DNA of 13,869 nucleotides from Pseudomonadota bacterium (GTDB lineage Bacteria > Pseudomonadota > Gammaproteobacteria > Burkholderiales > Gallionellaceae): positions 2,646 to 16,514 of the forward strand of contig JAJZUH010000028.1 in the NCBI GenBank assembly GCA_021847165.1. Direction: 5' to 3'. Below, one piece after another: positions 1 to 7,915 of the stretch. Every line of letters starts with the position of its first letter. Within the stretch, counting starts at the first letter, position 1. Below the pieces are notes generated by a model. It had not been told where the DNA came from. It saw nothing but the letters and a program-made list of their open reading frames with translations, and ran no database searches. Position numbers and translations under genes: made by a program.

Positions 1-360
1 GAGCGGATGGAGAACATCCGGCATGTCGGCGAAGTGTCCAAGCTGATCCTCGAAGATGGCGTGATCACCCTGACTACCTTCATCTCGCAGTTCCGGAGCG
101 ACCAGCAAAAAGTGCGCTCACTGTTCCTGCGCGGGGATTTCCTGGAAGTCTATTGCAACTCCCCGCTGGAAGTCTGCACATCAAGAGACGTGAAGGGGCT
201 GTATCAGTGCGCCGCACCGTAGAAATGAAGAGCTTCACTGGCATTTCCTCTTCCTACGCCCCCCACTGCGCCTGAACTCATCGTCAATACCTCACTTCTC
301 TCGCTACAAGAATCGCTCGAAACCGTCCTGGCCTTGTTGCATGAATGCGGTATCATCTGA
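1..360 (+). pseudogene. cysC: Adenylylsulfate (APS) kinase remnant, 5' end outside window, two frameshifts
   Basis: An intact CysC phosphorylates adenosine 5'-phosphosulfate with ATP to give PAPS, the sulfate donor for sulfate reduction and sulfotransferases. The reading frame is open from base 1, so the start lies upstream. Family-typical stretches are visible: ENIRHVGEVSKL, then an ISQFRSD segment, then SPLEVC followed by RDVKGLY. The frame then hits TAG at 220-222. Reading one base back from about 213 continues the family sequence (EMKSFTGISS). Past the C-run at 259-264 that frame also stops (TGA at 273), but the original frame resumes homology (PELIVNTSLLSLQESLETVL) and ends at TGA 358-360. 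There are thus two compensating frameshifts, the second in a six-C homopolymer, so sequencing error must be considered. If real, the protein ends about 46 residues early and loses the conserved GEIK-FTGI-type region. Family assignment is strong; inactivation is likely but not certain. Confidence 0.82.
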
Positions 361-404
361 CGCCGTGAGCGCAATCAGCATATTTCCCAGCTTGTAACTA
401 AAAC

Positions 405-1091
405 ATGTCCCCCAAACTCCGCATCGTCGTAGCCACCCGAGAATCCAAGGAAGACTTCCTGTTCAAGACCGCCCTGGGCAAATCTTTGGCGGTTTACAAC
501 TATCCGCATATCGAGATTGCACTATTCGAGAGAAACAAGAGCGGACTGCCCGCCGTTTACAATCAGGCAATCGATGCTGCCAGACAGGATCCCGCAATAC
601 TGGTCTTTGTGCACGACGATGTCTATTTGTGCGGTTTCAACTGGCCGAATGAAGTCGCCGAAGGCCTTGAACACTTCCATATCCTCGGACTGGCAGGAAA
701 CAAGCGAAGGTCCCCCATGCAACCAGCCTGGGCCTTCATCGATACCAAATTTACTTGGGACACACGAGACAATTTGAGTGGCATCGTTGGGCATGGCAAA
801 GGTTTTCCTCCCACAATCCTGAGTCAGTTCGGCCCTCCGCGCCAAGAGGTGAAGCTGCTGGATGGCCTGTTCCTGGCCTGCCATAGCACCACCCTGCAAA
901 AGCACGACCTGAGATTCGACGAGCGTTTCAACTTTCACTTCTACGACATGGATTTCTGCCGTCAGGCAGAAATCGCAGGACTTCTGATGGGGACATGGCC
1001 GATATCGACTGTACATGAAAGCCCTGGCAACTTCGGCACGGAAGTCTGGCTAACAGCTTATTCGAAATATCTCGAGAAGTGGAAAAGCTAG
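405..1091 (+). CDS. Small glycosyltransferase-like protein (GT-A fold, Glyco_tranf_2_5-like)
   Basis: A 228-residue protein resembling single-domain GT-A glycosyltransferases of the Glyco_tranf_2_5 type. It has a beta-strand start (LRIVVATRE), a sugar-nucleotide-binding-like segment SGLPAVYNQAID at about 46-57, and a HDDV motif at 70-73 that takes the place of the metal-binding DXD. LLDGLFLAC is at about 151-159. A FYDMDFC segment at 179-185 and H204 (TVHES) match the usual catalytic/metal acid and histidine positions. No signal peptide or membrane segment is visible, so it should act in the cytoplasm. The ATG at 405 has no clear Shine-Dalgarno; an in-frame GTG further upstream is cut off by a TAA, so this is the first usable start. 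It is the only island gene on the plus strand and converges with the GT2-TPR gene across 27 bases. Donor and acceptor are unknown. Confidence 0.78.
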   Translation: MSPKLRIVVATRESKEDFLFKTALGKSLAVYNYPHIEIALFERNKSGLPAVYNQAIDAARQDPAILVFVHDDVYLCGFNWPNEVAEGLEHFHILGLAGNKRRSPMQPAWAFIDTKFTWDTRDNLSGIVGHGKGFPPTILSQFGPPRQEVKLLDGLFLACHSTTLQKHDLRFDERFNFHFYDMDFCRQAEIAGLLMGTWPISTVHESPGNFGTEVWLTAYSKYLEKWKS

Positions 1092-1118
1092 CTAGGTCGA
1101 CCGAATTGATACCCACGC

Positions 1119-2675
1119 CTAAATCGCCCTGATATCCGCAACCAGTTTTTCCCATGCACTCGGCGGGATCGGGTTGATATTCGACAAGACATCGCGCACA
1201 AAGGCCAGAACCGCCGCATCGCTCGGCTGCTCTCGCAGTATGCCTCCCCACACACTTAGAGCGCCTTCGATATTGCCTGTCGCCAACAGCATAGCGGCAT
1301 AGTTTCGCGCAGTTACGCCTGCAGTTCCCTCCAGCATCATGCCCTTCTCGAAGCAGGGAACTGCCTTGGCAAAATCGCCATCATTGAAATACTGAACACC
1401 AAGATCGTTGTATACATCCCAACAAGTACTGTCCTTATCCGCCAATTCGATCAGAGGCGTTTTGCTTTCCTGTATCTGCCCGGCCTCCAATAGCCTAGAC
1501 ACCTGTTCATATGCACGGCGATCCTCCAGACGCTCGCTTCTGTTCTGTGAAGCCTGTACAGGAGATGAATGACATGATGTGCCTACAGCTTGCATCTGTT
1601 GCGCAAACTCTTCGAGTTGCGTTTTTTGCGCACCAATGAGTGCATCTCGGCTTGCAATATGCCTCCCCAATTCGACAACCGCCTCAAGATGAAACAAATC
1701 ATGTTTCCCAGTCAGAGCGGTAAAGTCACGGAAACTGAATTGATACAACTCCATGATCCTTTGTTTGACATCTGAATCAGACATCAAGTCAAACAATGTT
1801 TCGATTCCCAGCATTTTCCCCCATGGCTGGGAAGCTTCACTCACGGCCATCATCGCCAAAACAAACTGAGGTACGCAGCCCTCGCCACGACGGTATGGCT
1901 CTGCCTCTGGAAAAATGGCCACCAGCTCATCAAAAGTACCAATACGCAGATAATTCTTGAGGATGTAATGGAACTCTGAACGCGAGCGTATGCGCACCTC
2001 AGGTCGGCTACCGCTAGCATTCATCTCCGCATCGCGCACGCGGTAGCGGGTCAACCGCTCGGGAAGCACATGTATTTCGTACTTGAAACACAGGCGCACC
2101 CACAAATCAAAATCGGTCAATTGTGCAAGCGAATCCTGATACAGCCCGCACTCCTCATAGCAGAGCTTGCGTATCAGCACACTGGGATGACAGAGCGCAT
2201 TGCCGTAAAAAAAGAAGCGCCTGAGCCATTGTTGGCGCGAGCGATTAGGCTGGTTGAATATGTTTGAGTAAATATGTGACTGATCAGCCAGTGGCTCGCT
2301 TCTCTCATCGATGGCCAGGGTGTTGGTGAATACCGCCCCTAGGGCGGGATTGGCATCAAGAACAGCAACCTGCTTCTGCAGCTTGTCCAGTTCCCACACA
2401 TCGTCCGAGTGATGAATGGCAATATATTCGCCTGTTGCGACCTCGGTGATCGCCTTGTTCACCCCGAACACGCCGCCGATGTTCTTCTCGTTTCGAAACG
2501 CCTTGATGCGCGGATCGGAGTAACGCTGAATCAGTTCCCATGAATTGTCTGAAGAACCATCATCCCAGATGATGAGCTCGAAATCGGCATAGGTCTGTTT
2601 GAGCGTATTCTCAATGGATTCGCAGATGAATTTTGCATGGTTATACGAGGAGAGGATAACGGATACTTTGGGCAT
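1119..2675 (-). CDS. GT2 family glycosyltransferase with C-terminal TPR-like region
   Basis: A 518-residue protein. Residues about 4-215 form a GT2 (GT-A) domain: it opens with VSVILSSYNHA, has the nucleotide-binding DDGSSDNS at 38-45, SDD at 90-92 as the DXD-equivalent metal site, and TDFD at 187-190 as the likely catalytic acid region. The middle (about 215-390) is helical and unrecognised. Residues about 395-518 look like degenerate TPR helices (VYNDLGVQYFNDGDFAKAV, then a second unit). It would transfer a sugar from a nucleotide donor in the cytoplasm; the TPR part may bind a protein acceptor. I chose the ATG at 2675 because the fold begins right there. An in-frame GTG at 2723 would add 16 hydrophilic residues and sit only 8 bases after the upstream stop; neither start has a strong Shine-Dalgarno. 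It is the last gene of the minus-strand operon. Confidence 0.88.
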   Translation of the reverse strand: MPKVSVILSSYNHAKFICESIENTLKQTYADFELIIWDDGSSDNSWELIQRYSDPRIKAFRNEKNIGGVFGVNKAITEVATGEYIAIHHSDDVWELDKLQKQVAVLDANPALGAVFTNTLAIDERSEPLADQSHIYSNIFNQPNRSRQQWLRRFFFYGNALCHPSVLIRKLCYEECGLYQDSLAQLTDFDLWVRLCFKYEIHVLPERLTRYRVRDAEMNASGSRPEVRIRSRSEFHYILKNYLRIGTFDELVAIFPEAEPYRRGEGCVPQFVLAMMAVSEASQPWGKMLGIETLFDLMSDSDVKQRIMELYQFSFRDFTALTGKHDLFHLEAVVELGRHIASRDALIGAQKTQLEEFAQQMQAVGTSCHSSPVQASQNRSERLEDRRAYEQVSRLLEAGQIQESKTPLIELADKDSTCWDVYNDLGVQYFNDGDFAKAVPCFEKGMMLEGTAGVTARNYAAMLLATGNIEGALSVWGGILREQPSDAAVLAFVRDVLSNINPIPPSAWEKLVADIRAI

Positions 2676-2731
2676 ATTCTGTGTTCGCTCTGGTTCTGGT
2701 TGATATGTATCGCGCTCTTGCACGGCGATAT

Positions 2732-3559
2732 TCAGGTCTTGCCGGCAGGTCTGAATATCGCCGCGATCTGCTCCGGCACTGGGAAATCCGCAACGTATTG
2801 TTCGCGATGCACCGTGCGCTCGTAAGCCGTCGGATAGCAGCGCGCGACGTAAGTCTGCTCGGCTGCATTGTCGAACCGGGTAGAGGCTGCAAGGCGCAAG
2901 CGTCCTGGCGTCCCATGTGTCGAGGTGCGATGTATGGTGAACATGGACATGAAGATGACATCGCCCACTTCGACCTCGGCCGGGATGAAATCCTCTTCGC
3001 GGTACTGGTCCGGTGCCACCTCGCGCACGGCATTGCCCTCGCCCCGCATGGGCAGCAGGCCGCGTTTGTGGCTGCCCGGTATCACTTCCAGCGGAAAGTT
3101 GTCCTTGTCCACATCAACCAGCGGCAGCCACACCACCACCCCATCCAGGCTGCCCTGCACTGAGGGAAAATCCTGGTGCGTCACCAGACCAAAATAGCCG
3201 TCCGGGATCTTCAGTTCGTGAGCCATGATATGCACCACCTGCCCGCCCGGGACGAAGATATCCCCCCAGCCGAACTTGTCATGCAGGAAAGCGATGATGC
3301 GTGGATCGTGCATCAGCTGGAACACGTCGAGCTTGCGCCAGAGTGCGGCAGCCACTTTCTTGTACTTGCCGGTATCATGTTGATAGAGCGCCTGCATCGC
3401 AGCAAAAGTATCTTCCCCACCCATGCCAGGTTGTCCATGCCGCGCATCCCAAAAAGTCCGCGCTATGGAATGCACGACGCACTGGATGCCCTGCTTGTCC
3501 AGCAAGCCCTTCGCAACAACGAATCCGTCAGCCTTGAACTTCTCCAGTTCCAAGCTCAT
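2732..3559 (-). CDS. Phytanoyl-CoA dioxygenase (PhyH) family Fe(II)/2-oxoglutarate oxygenase
   Basis: A 275-residue protein of the PhyH family, non-heme iron enzymes that couple 2-oxoglutarate decarboxylation to substrate hydroxylation. The facial triad is visible: H128 and D130 in THQDFPS, and the distal H210 in MFTIHRTS. R220 or R222 in the GRLRLAASTRFD segment is the expected 2-oxoglutarate carboxylate ligand. The N-terminus (FKADGFVVAKGLLD) is typical of the family, and the length is normal. The ATG at 3559 overlaps the upstream stop as ATGA, so longer in-frame starts inside the neighbouring gene are rejected. In this operon it most plausibly hydroxylates a sugar, an acyl group on a sugar, or a side chain of the glycosylated protein. 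The substrate is inferred from context only. Confidence 0.88.
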   Translation of the reverse strand: MSLELEKFKADGFVVAKGLLDKQGIQCVVHSIARTFWDARHGQPGMGGEDTFAAMQALYQHDTGKYKKVAAALWRKLDVFQLMHDPRIIAFLHDKFGWGDIFVPGGQVVHIMAHELKIPDGYFGLVTHQDFPSVQGSLDGVVVWLPLVDVDKDNFPLEVIPGSHKRGLLPMRGEGNAVREVAPDQYREEDFIPAEVEVGDVIFMSMFTIHRTSTHGTPGRLRLAASTRFDNAAEQTYVARCYPTAYERTVHREQYVADFPVPEQIAAIFRPAGKT

Positions 3560-4509
3560 CCCACACCTCCCGTCCATTCGGCGTAACCGAACCCGGACTG
3601 CCCGAAACCATTGCCGTTGTAGAACATGTAGCGCCGCCCGCCGACGTCCACCACCTCCGGGTAGGCCTGCATGAACGAGTCCCACCCTGCGGCACTCGGC
3701 GTTATCCCGGCGCGATCATCCATGCGGGTCCACGCCAGGCCATCGCCCGATTCAGCATAACCAATACGGTAGCTGCCCGCCTGGTTGGTGCGGTAATCGA
3801 CATGACTGCGATAGCTGTACCACATGCGATAGAGCGCTCCATCCTTGCGCACACTGGCACGCACGATACCGCCTTCGGCGGGATGAGCATAATCGATAGC
3901 CACGCGCCCCTCCCGACACCAGTGGATGCCATCGTCCGACTCGGCATACTTGAGATGATAGCGCGGCTCCATGCGTCCGCCGATCGATTCCCAGCCGGTA
4001 CAGGACAGATACCAGTTGCGCCAGATGCCATTCTCGATGCGGACGCAGGTCGTCGCGCAGAAATGCGGCTCTTCCGCAGTGCGCTCCATGACCGGTCCGT
4101 CGAACATACGGCGGTAGATACGCCCGCCGTCCTCGCTCACTGCCAATCCCACCGAGTTGTGGTAGGGCACGGTGTTGCGCACGTTCCAGCCGATGTAATA
4201 CAGATACTTCACTCCCTGCCAGTCGACCACCGAGGACGGCATCATGCCGCAGTCGTCGAAGGTGCCCGGCGCGCCGAGTTGCAATATCGGCTCCGGCTGG
4301 ATTCCGAGGATACGCGAAGGATCGCGCGCATCCACTTCCATCCGGGTGATCAGGCTGCGGTTCGCTTCGTCGCGGCTACTGAAGAATATCCGCAATCGTT
4401 GTTCATCCAGCACATCCACCGTGGGAATCTGGGCATGGCTGCGCGCCCACGGCAGACGTTCGTCCACCGCATAGATCAGACCGCACTTGCGCCAGCCGGG
4501 CGAGGTCAT
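3556..4509 (-). CDS. Five-bladed beta-propeller protein, GH43/GH32-like, function unknown
   Basis: A 317-residue soluble protein whose repeat pattern fits the five-bladed propeller of the GH43/GH32/GH68/GH130 group. Blade-like units are visible: RLRIFFSSRDEANRS, YLYYIGWNV with GLAVSEDGGRIYRR, YAESDDGIHWCREG, YRMWYSYRSH with GYAESGDGLAWTRM, and YMFYNGNGFG near the end. Three of them carry an S/E-x-DG-x-x-W/Y signature. No secretion signal is seen, so it should be cytoplasmic, which is unusual for a polysaccharide-degrading hydrolase. The start ATG (4509) overlaps the FkbM stop by ATGA and its own stop overlaps the PhyH start by ATGA, which suggests translational coupling of the three. It could be a glycosidase, a phosphorylase, a sugar-binding propeller or a transferase; I cannot assign catalytic acids with confidence. 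Confidence 0.78.
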   Translation of the reverse strand: MTSPGWRKCGLIYAVDERLPWARSHAQIPTVDVLDEQRLRIFFSSRDEANRSLITRMEVDARDPSRILGIQPEPILQLGAPGTFDDCGMMPSSVVDWQGVKYLYYIGWNVRNTVPYHNSVGLAVSEDGGRIYRRMFDGPVMERTAEEPHFCATTCVRIENGIWRNWYLSCTGWESIGGRMEPRYHLKYAESDDGIHWCREGRVAIDYAHPAEGGIVRASVRKDGALYRMWYSYRSHVDYRTNQAGSYRIGYAESGDGLAWTRMDDRAGITPSAAGWDSFMQAYPEVVDVGGRRYMFYNGNGFGQSGFGYAEWTGGVG

Positions 4510-5312
4510 GTGCCCGCCTTTTTTTCAAAGATGCAGTTGTACAGACCGGCATAATTCTGCACTTGTTGCTTGCTCGCTATGGCAAAGCCACGCTGCGCAA
4601 AGAAGTTTTGCGCGAACTCCTTCAGGAAACTCTCCGTCAGCTCGATGAACACCGAACGCACCTTCTTCAGGCACTCCTCCGCCCCCGCCAGCACTTCGGC
4701 CTCGGCACCATCAACATCGATCTTCAGATAGGCCGGTTGCGGCAACTTCATGATGCCGACCAGTTCATCGAGCGAGCATTTCAACACCGGATGCGAATAC
4801 TCCGGCAGGAATGTGTGCCCGAAGACATCCTGCGCCTTGTCCAGTATCTTCTCGTGCCCCCCCAGTTCCATGCGCTTGATGTGCATGCGGCCCACGCCCA
4901 TTGTCTCGGAAACCGCAAGGTTGTAGCAGCCTTCCAGCGCAACGCCGTTCGCACTCGCGTTGAGATAATTGTTGTAGGACAGCAGGAAATAATTGGCCGG
5001 GTCGGGCTCGATGGCGATCACGCGCAGGCCGCAAGCCACCGCATACATAGCGAAGATGCCGTTGCTCGCCCCGATGTCGTACATCACCGCGCCTTGCGGA
5101 ATAGAGTCTATCCAATCCAGCAATTCCGGCTCGATGTGCTCATGGCCACAGGCCATCCACAACAACCGGCGTGACAGGCAGAGCCAGTCCAGCCTCTTCC
5201 CGCGCACCGTGGTACTGTGCCTGAACTTCTCCAGATCGAAGCCATCGGCCAGTTGCAGCTGTTCTGCGCTGACCAGCATTTCCAAGGGAACAAACTTTCG
5301 TCTTGTCGTCAT
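4506..5312 (-). CDS. FkbM family SAM-dependent methyltransferase
   Basis: A 268-residue class I methyltransferase of the FkbM type, which usually O-methylates sugars or polyketides. SAM-binding motif I is VMYDIGASNGIFAMYA at about 76-91, followed by the acidic motif IEPDP at 101-105. The FkbM hallmark LKIDVDGAE is at about 196-204. About 70 residues precede motif I and may help bind the acceptor. I chose the ATG at 5312, 25 bases past the upstream stop. The alternative in-frame start at 5366 is a TTG inside the GT61 gene and adds 18 basic residues. No strong Shine-Dalgarno is present, so translation may depend on coupling. Placed between a glycosyltransferase and the propeller/PhyH pair, it likely methylates a sugar hydroxyl of the finished or growing glycan. 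Confidence 0.88.
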   Translation of the reverse strand: MTTRRKFVPLEMLVSAEQLQLADGFDLEKFRHSTTVRGKRLDWLCLSRRLLWMACGHEHIEPELLDWIDSIPQGAVMYDIGASNGIFAMYAVACGLRVIAIEPDPANYFLLSYNNYLNASANGVALEGCYNLAVSETMGVGRMHIKRMELGGHEKILDKAQDVFGHTFLPEYSHPVLKCSLDELVGIMKLPQPAYLKIDVDGAEAEVLAGAEECLKKVRSVFIELTESFLKEFAQNFFAQRGFAIASKQQVQNYAGLYNCIFEKKAGT

Positions 5313-5337
5313 CTGTCGGCAGTCCCGTAATATGCGT

Positions 5338-7242
5338 TCACGCAGTCGCGCCTGCCAGATGCGCAAGCTGCGGTATGTAATCGACCATCAGGTTTACCGA
5401 CCTCTCCAGCTCATCCACATCGACCAGCAAATCGTCATTCAATTCGGCCGGAGAAAACTTGGGCAAACCATGCGCATCCGCTGCCTTGCACAGCAAATGG
5501 AAATGCACCAAGCCATTGTTGTTGCAGATAGACCAGAATGAGTCAGTTGCAAAGTCCTCCTGGTAAAGGATCAGCGCCTTGGCACCTTCGTTGCACAACA
5601 TCAGATTGGAAAAGCCCGCCCCGGCAGGTCCGACGACCATTTCCGCACAGGAGAATAATGCGCGCTTCTCCTGCAAGCTCAACGACTCCAGGCAATGGGA
5701 TTCGAAACCGTACCTTTCCAGCAATGCCTTCACTGCCGCGTTATTGGCAACTTTTCGGTAGCGAGCGTTTTCTCGATCAATATATATCCTTCTTTTCGTT
5801 TTACCGTCGCAAGTCAAAGCATAGGCCCGGTGGAGCCCCTGCGATATCCAGGGCTCGATAAGAATGCTAGGAAGCGGCCGGCCGAAGTCGTAATTCACCG
5901 GACTGGACGTGAAGAGCAACTTGCTTGCCTTCAGGTGGGGCATTGATCGCCATTCCGCGACTCGCTCGAGCCGTATACCCAGCACTTCCAGGAATTCCAT
6001 GAGATGAGGCAACTTACGGTCCACCAGGAACAGGTCCACATCTTCCAGCCGATAGCCGGCCTGGAGCACCAGCAGCAACCTGGGCAACATTTCCAGCACC
6101 CAGTGAAAATACTCGCTCCCCCACACCCCGCAAAGCGGCATCACGGTTCCGTCAAATGTCTGCACGGGGGGCAGTTTCGCGCGATCCGCAAGGGCAAAAA
6201 GTACACCATCACCCCAGCACACATCATTTACAAAATGATCATCTGCATCAAATACAGCAAAGCCTTGGTAGCCAATACACAGGCGTGCATCACTCAGCGC
6301 GACTACCGAGTGTTGCCTTATCACTGCCTGTTTGCCGCTCAGGCTTGGCACCTTGGATTGCTTGCAGGACAAGGAGTCGAAATAGACAAACCCAGAGGAC
6401 AATCCATCCAACCGGGTAACTTTGCAAAACGCAGAGGATTCCAGCGTTGAGATATCAACCTGTTTGCCCACCTTGGCAAGAAATCTTTCTCTGCCCAGCG
6501 CTTCAACACTGCATTCCACCTTGAACAGGTCTATACGATTTTTGTCGTGGATATTGCCGAACCGAACCGATGAGCCATCAGATTCCCGTCCTGGCCAGCT
6601 TGCAAACAAGCCACTAAAGGCTTCAACCAAGGGGGCGGTCGAAACAAAAGGGTTCCTGATGAAATAATCGACAAACGAATCCAGTGTCTTATGCACCAGA
6701 TCGGCAGGCAGTGGCTCCAGTTGAATACCCAGTTTTTTCAGTACTTCCAGCAGCCTGCTAAAGGCGTCCGCATGGCCTGAATCTGTAGCAATGGCCTTGT
6801 TATAACAGTCGAGCGACTCTGTCAGCTTTCCCTGATCCTGAAACAAGCTGCCAAGGTTGTAATAAGCCTCGGCATAGCCTGAATTGAGAAGCACCGTATT
6901 CTGGTAACAGATGATTGCCTCATCTCGCATACCCAATTTTTTGAGCGTATTCCCCAAGTTGAAGTGCGCCTGCGCAAAATTTTGCGCGATCCCGATCACG
7001 CCACCGAACAATTCTGCGGCTACCTCATACATGCCCGCCTCATAAGCTATCACTCCCAACATGTGCAGCACATCGGGATGGTTCGGCTCCGCTGCAAGCA
7101 TCTGATGACAGAGGACCTCGGCCTCAATCAGCCGCCCTGCCTGAAGATGTTGCGAAGCAAGATCAAAGGCCTCGGCAATCGGAACAGGTTTGATTTGATC
7201 TTCGGACAAAATTACCTCGTCATCGTCACATATCGTCTTCAC
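5338..7242 (-). CDS. TPR-GT61 (DUF563) glycosyltransferase
   Basis: About 634 residues. Residues about 25-175 form four TPR units (AEVLCHQMLAAEPNHPDVLH; AQAHFNLGNTLKKLGMRDEA; AEAYYNLGSLFQDQGKLTES; and a flanking one). Residues about 310-610 match the GT61/DUF563 domain: FHWVLEMLPR at 379-388, RRIYIDR at 484-490, and VVGPAGAGFSN at 536-546. GT61 enzymes transfer xylose, GlcNAc or other sugars in plant, animal and bacterial systems. TPRs fused to a GT resemble the arrangement of cytoplasmic protein glycosyltransferases, so a protein acceptor is plausible (inference). The start is uncertain. GTG at 7242 is just past the upstream stop (7256) but has no Shine-Dalgarno; TTG at 7209 has a GAGG five bases upstream and would drop 11 residues. 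Longer forms run into the acyltransferase gene and are rejected. Confidence 0.87.
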   Translation of the reverse strand: MKTICDDDEVILSEDQIKPVPIAEAFDLASQHLQAGRLIEAEVLCHQMLAAEPNHPDVLHMLGVIAYEAGMYEVAAELFGGVIGIAQNFAQAHFNLGNTLKKLGMRDEAIICYQNTVLLNSGYAEAYYNLGSLFQDQGKLTESLDCYNKAIATDSGHADAFSRLLEVLKKLGIQLEPLPADLVHKTLDSFVDYFIRNPFVSTAPLVEAFSGLFASWPGRESDGSSVRFGNIHDKNRIDLFKVECSVEALGRERFLAKVGKQVDISTLESSAFCKVTRLDGLSSGFVYFDSLSCKQSKVPSLSGKQAVIRQHSVVALSDARLCIGYQGFAVFDADDHFVNDVCWGDGVLFALADRAKLPPVQTFDGTVMPLCGVWGSEYFHWVLEMLPRLLLVLQAGYRLEDVDLFLVDRKLPHLMEFLEVLGIRLERVAEWRSMPHLKASKLLFTSSPVNYDFGRPLPSILIEPWISQGLHRAYALTCDGKTKRRIYIDRENARYRKVANNAAVKALLERYGFESHCLESLSLQEKRALFSCAEMVVGPAGAGFSNLMLCNEGAKALILYQEDFATDSFWSICNNNGLVHFHLLCKAADAHGLPKFSPAELNDDLLVDVDELERSVNLMVDYIPQLAHLAGATA

Positions 7243-7255
7243 AGCAGCCAACCAG

Positions 7256-7915
7256 CTACATCCTGATCTTGGTGCTCGGCATGGCCAACTTCTCGGCTGG
7301 ATTGCCCTTGTACGCCCCCCACGCCTCGGTGTCATGCATCACTGCTGCAGCCATCGCCACGAAGGTTCCCTCGGCGATCTTCAGGCCGTCACGCAGGGTC
7401 GAGTTCACTCCGAAGAAGCTATACGCCCCGATCTCGCAATGCCCTGACATGACCACATGCGAAGTGAACATCACATGATCATGGATCACGCCGTGGTGGC
7501 CGATGTGGTTACCGCTCCACAGCACCACGTTGTTGCCGATCTTTGTGAACGGCTGGATGGTATTGTCTTCCAGGATGAAACAGTTGTCGCCAATCTCGTT
7601 GCCGAACAGCGTCGCCTTGCTGCTCACGTAACTGATGCAGCCGTAGCCCTTGGCCTTGATGGCGTTGTACACTTGCTCGCGGTCGCGGTTCATGTTCTTC
7701 GGCGCCATGGGGGCAAAGAACATGTGCCCGCGAGGTGGGAACGCTTTTTCCACTTCCTCGAACGGCACCACCGGCAAGCCACGGAACATACCACCCTCGG
7801 GCAGGTAGTCGCGATTGACGCTGAAGGCGGCCACCTCATGTGGCGAGTCGTGCTCAAGATAGAAGTGTGCCAATTCTGCAAAATCCTTGACGCCGAAGAT
7901 CACGACCTTAGCCAT
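7256..7915 (-). CDS. NeuD/PglD-like sugar O- or N-acyltransferase (left-handed beta-helix)
   Basis: A 219-residue protein with the two-part NeuD/PglD layout. The N-terminal Rossmann-like domain (AKVVIFGVKDFAELA, then GLPVVPFEEVEKAF) normally holds the nucleotide sugar. The C-terminal left-handed beta-helix of hexapeptide repeats (ATLFGNEIGDNCFI, TKIGNNVVLWSGNHIG, CEIGAYSFFGV) binds acyl-CoA. The histidine-rich turn HIGHHGVIHDH at about 137-147 includes the position of the catalytic base in PglD-type enzymes. The length is normal. The ATG at 7915 is fixed by a full TAAGGAGG six bases upstream, the best ribosome site in the island, and overlaps the preceding gene by 8 bases. Next to an aminotransferase it most likely acylates the new amino group of a nucleotide-linked sugar; the acyl group could be other than acetyl. 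Confidence 0.86.
   Translation of the reverse strand: MAKVVIFGVKDFAELAHFYLEHDSPHEVAAFSVNRDYLPEGGMFRGLPVVPFEEVEKAFPPRGHMFFAPMAPKNMNRDREQVYNAIKAKGYGCISYVSSKATLFGNEIGDNCFILEDNTIQPFTKIGNNVVLWSGNHIGHHGVIHDHVMFTSHVVMSGHCEIGAYSFFGVNSTLRDGLKIAEGTFVAMAAAVMHDTEAWGAYKGNPAEKLAMPSTKIRM

Noticed and set aside
1092..1118. Possible bidirectional terminator between convergent genes
   Set aside because: The 27 bases hold no convincing hairpin or T-run.
3560..3685. 42-codon N-terminal extension of the PhyH protein
   Set aside because: It overlaps the propeller gene in another frame and is Arg/Gly-rich; the ATGA overlap start at 3559 fits the family N-terminus.
3802..4554. 250-codon plus-strand open frame opposite the beta-propeller gene
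   Set aside because: It is an antisense shadow of a well-supported minus-strand gene; its histidine/arginine/alanine-rich translation has no recognisable domain.
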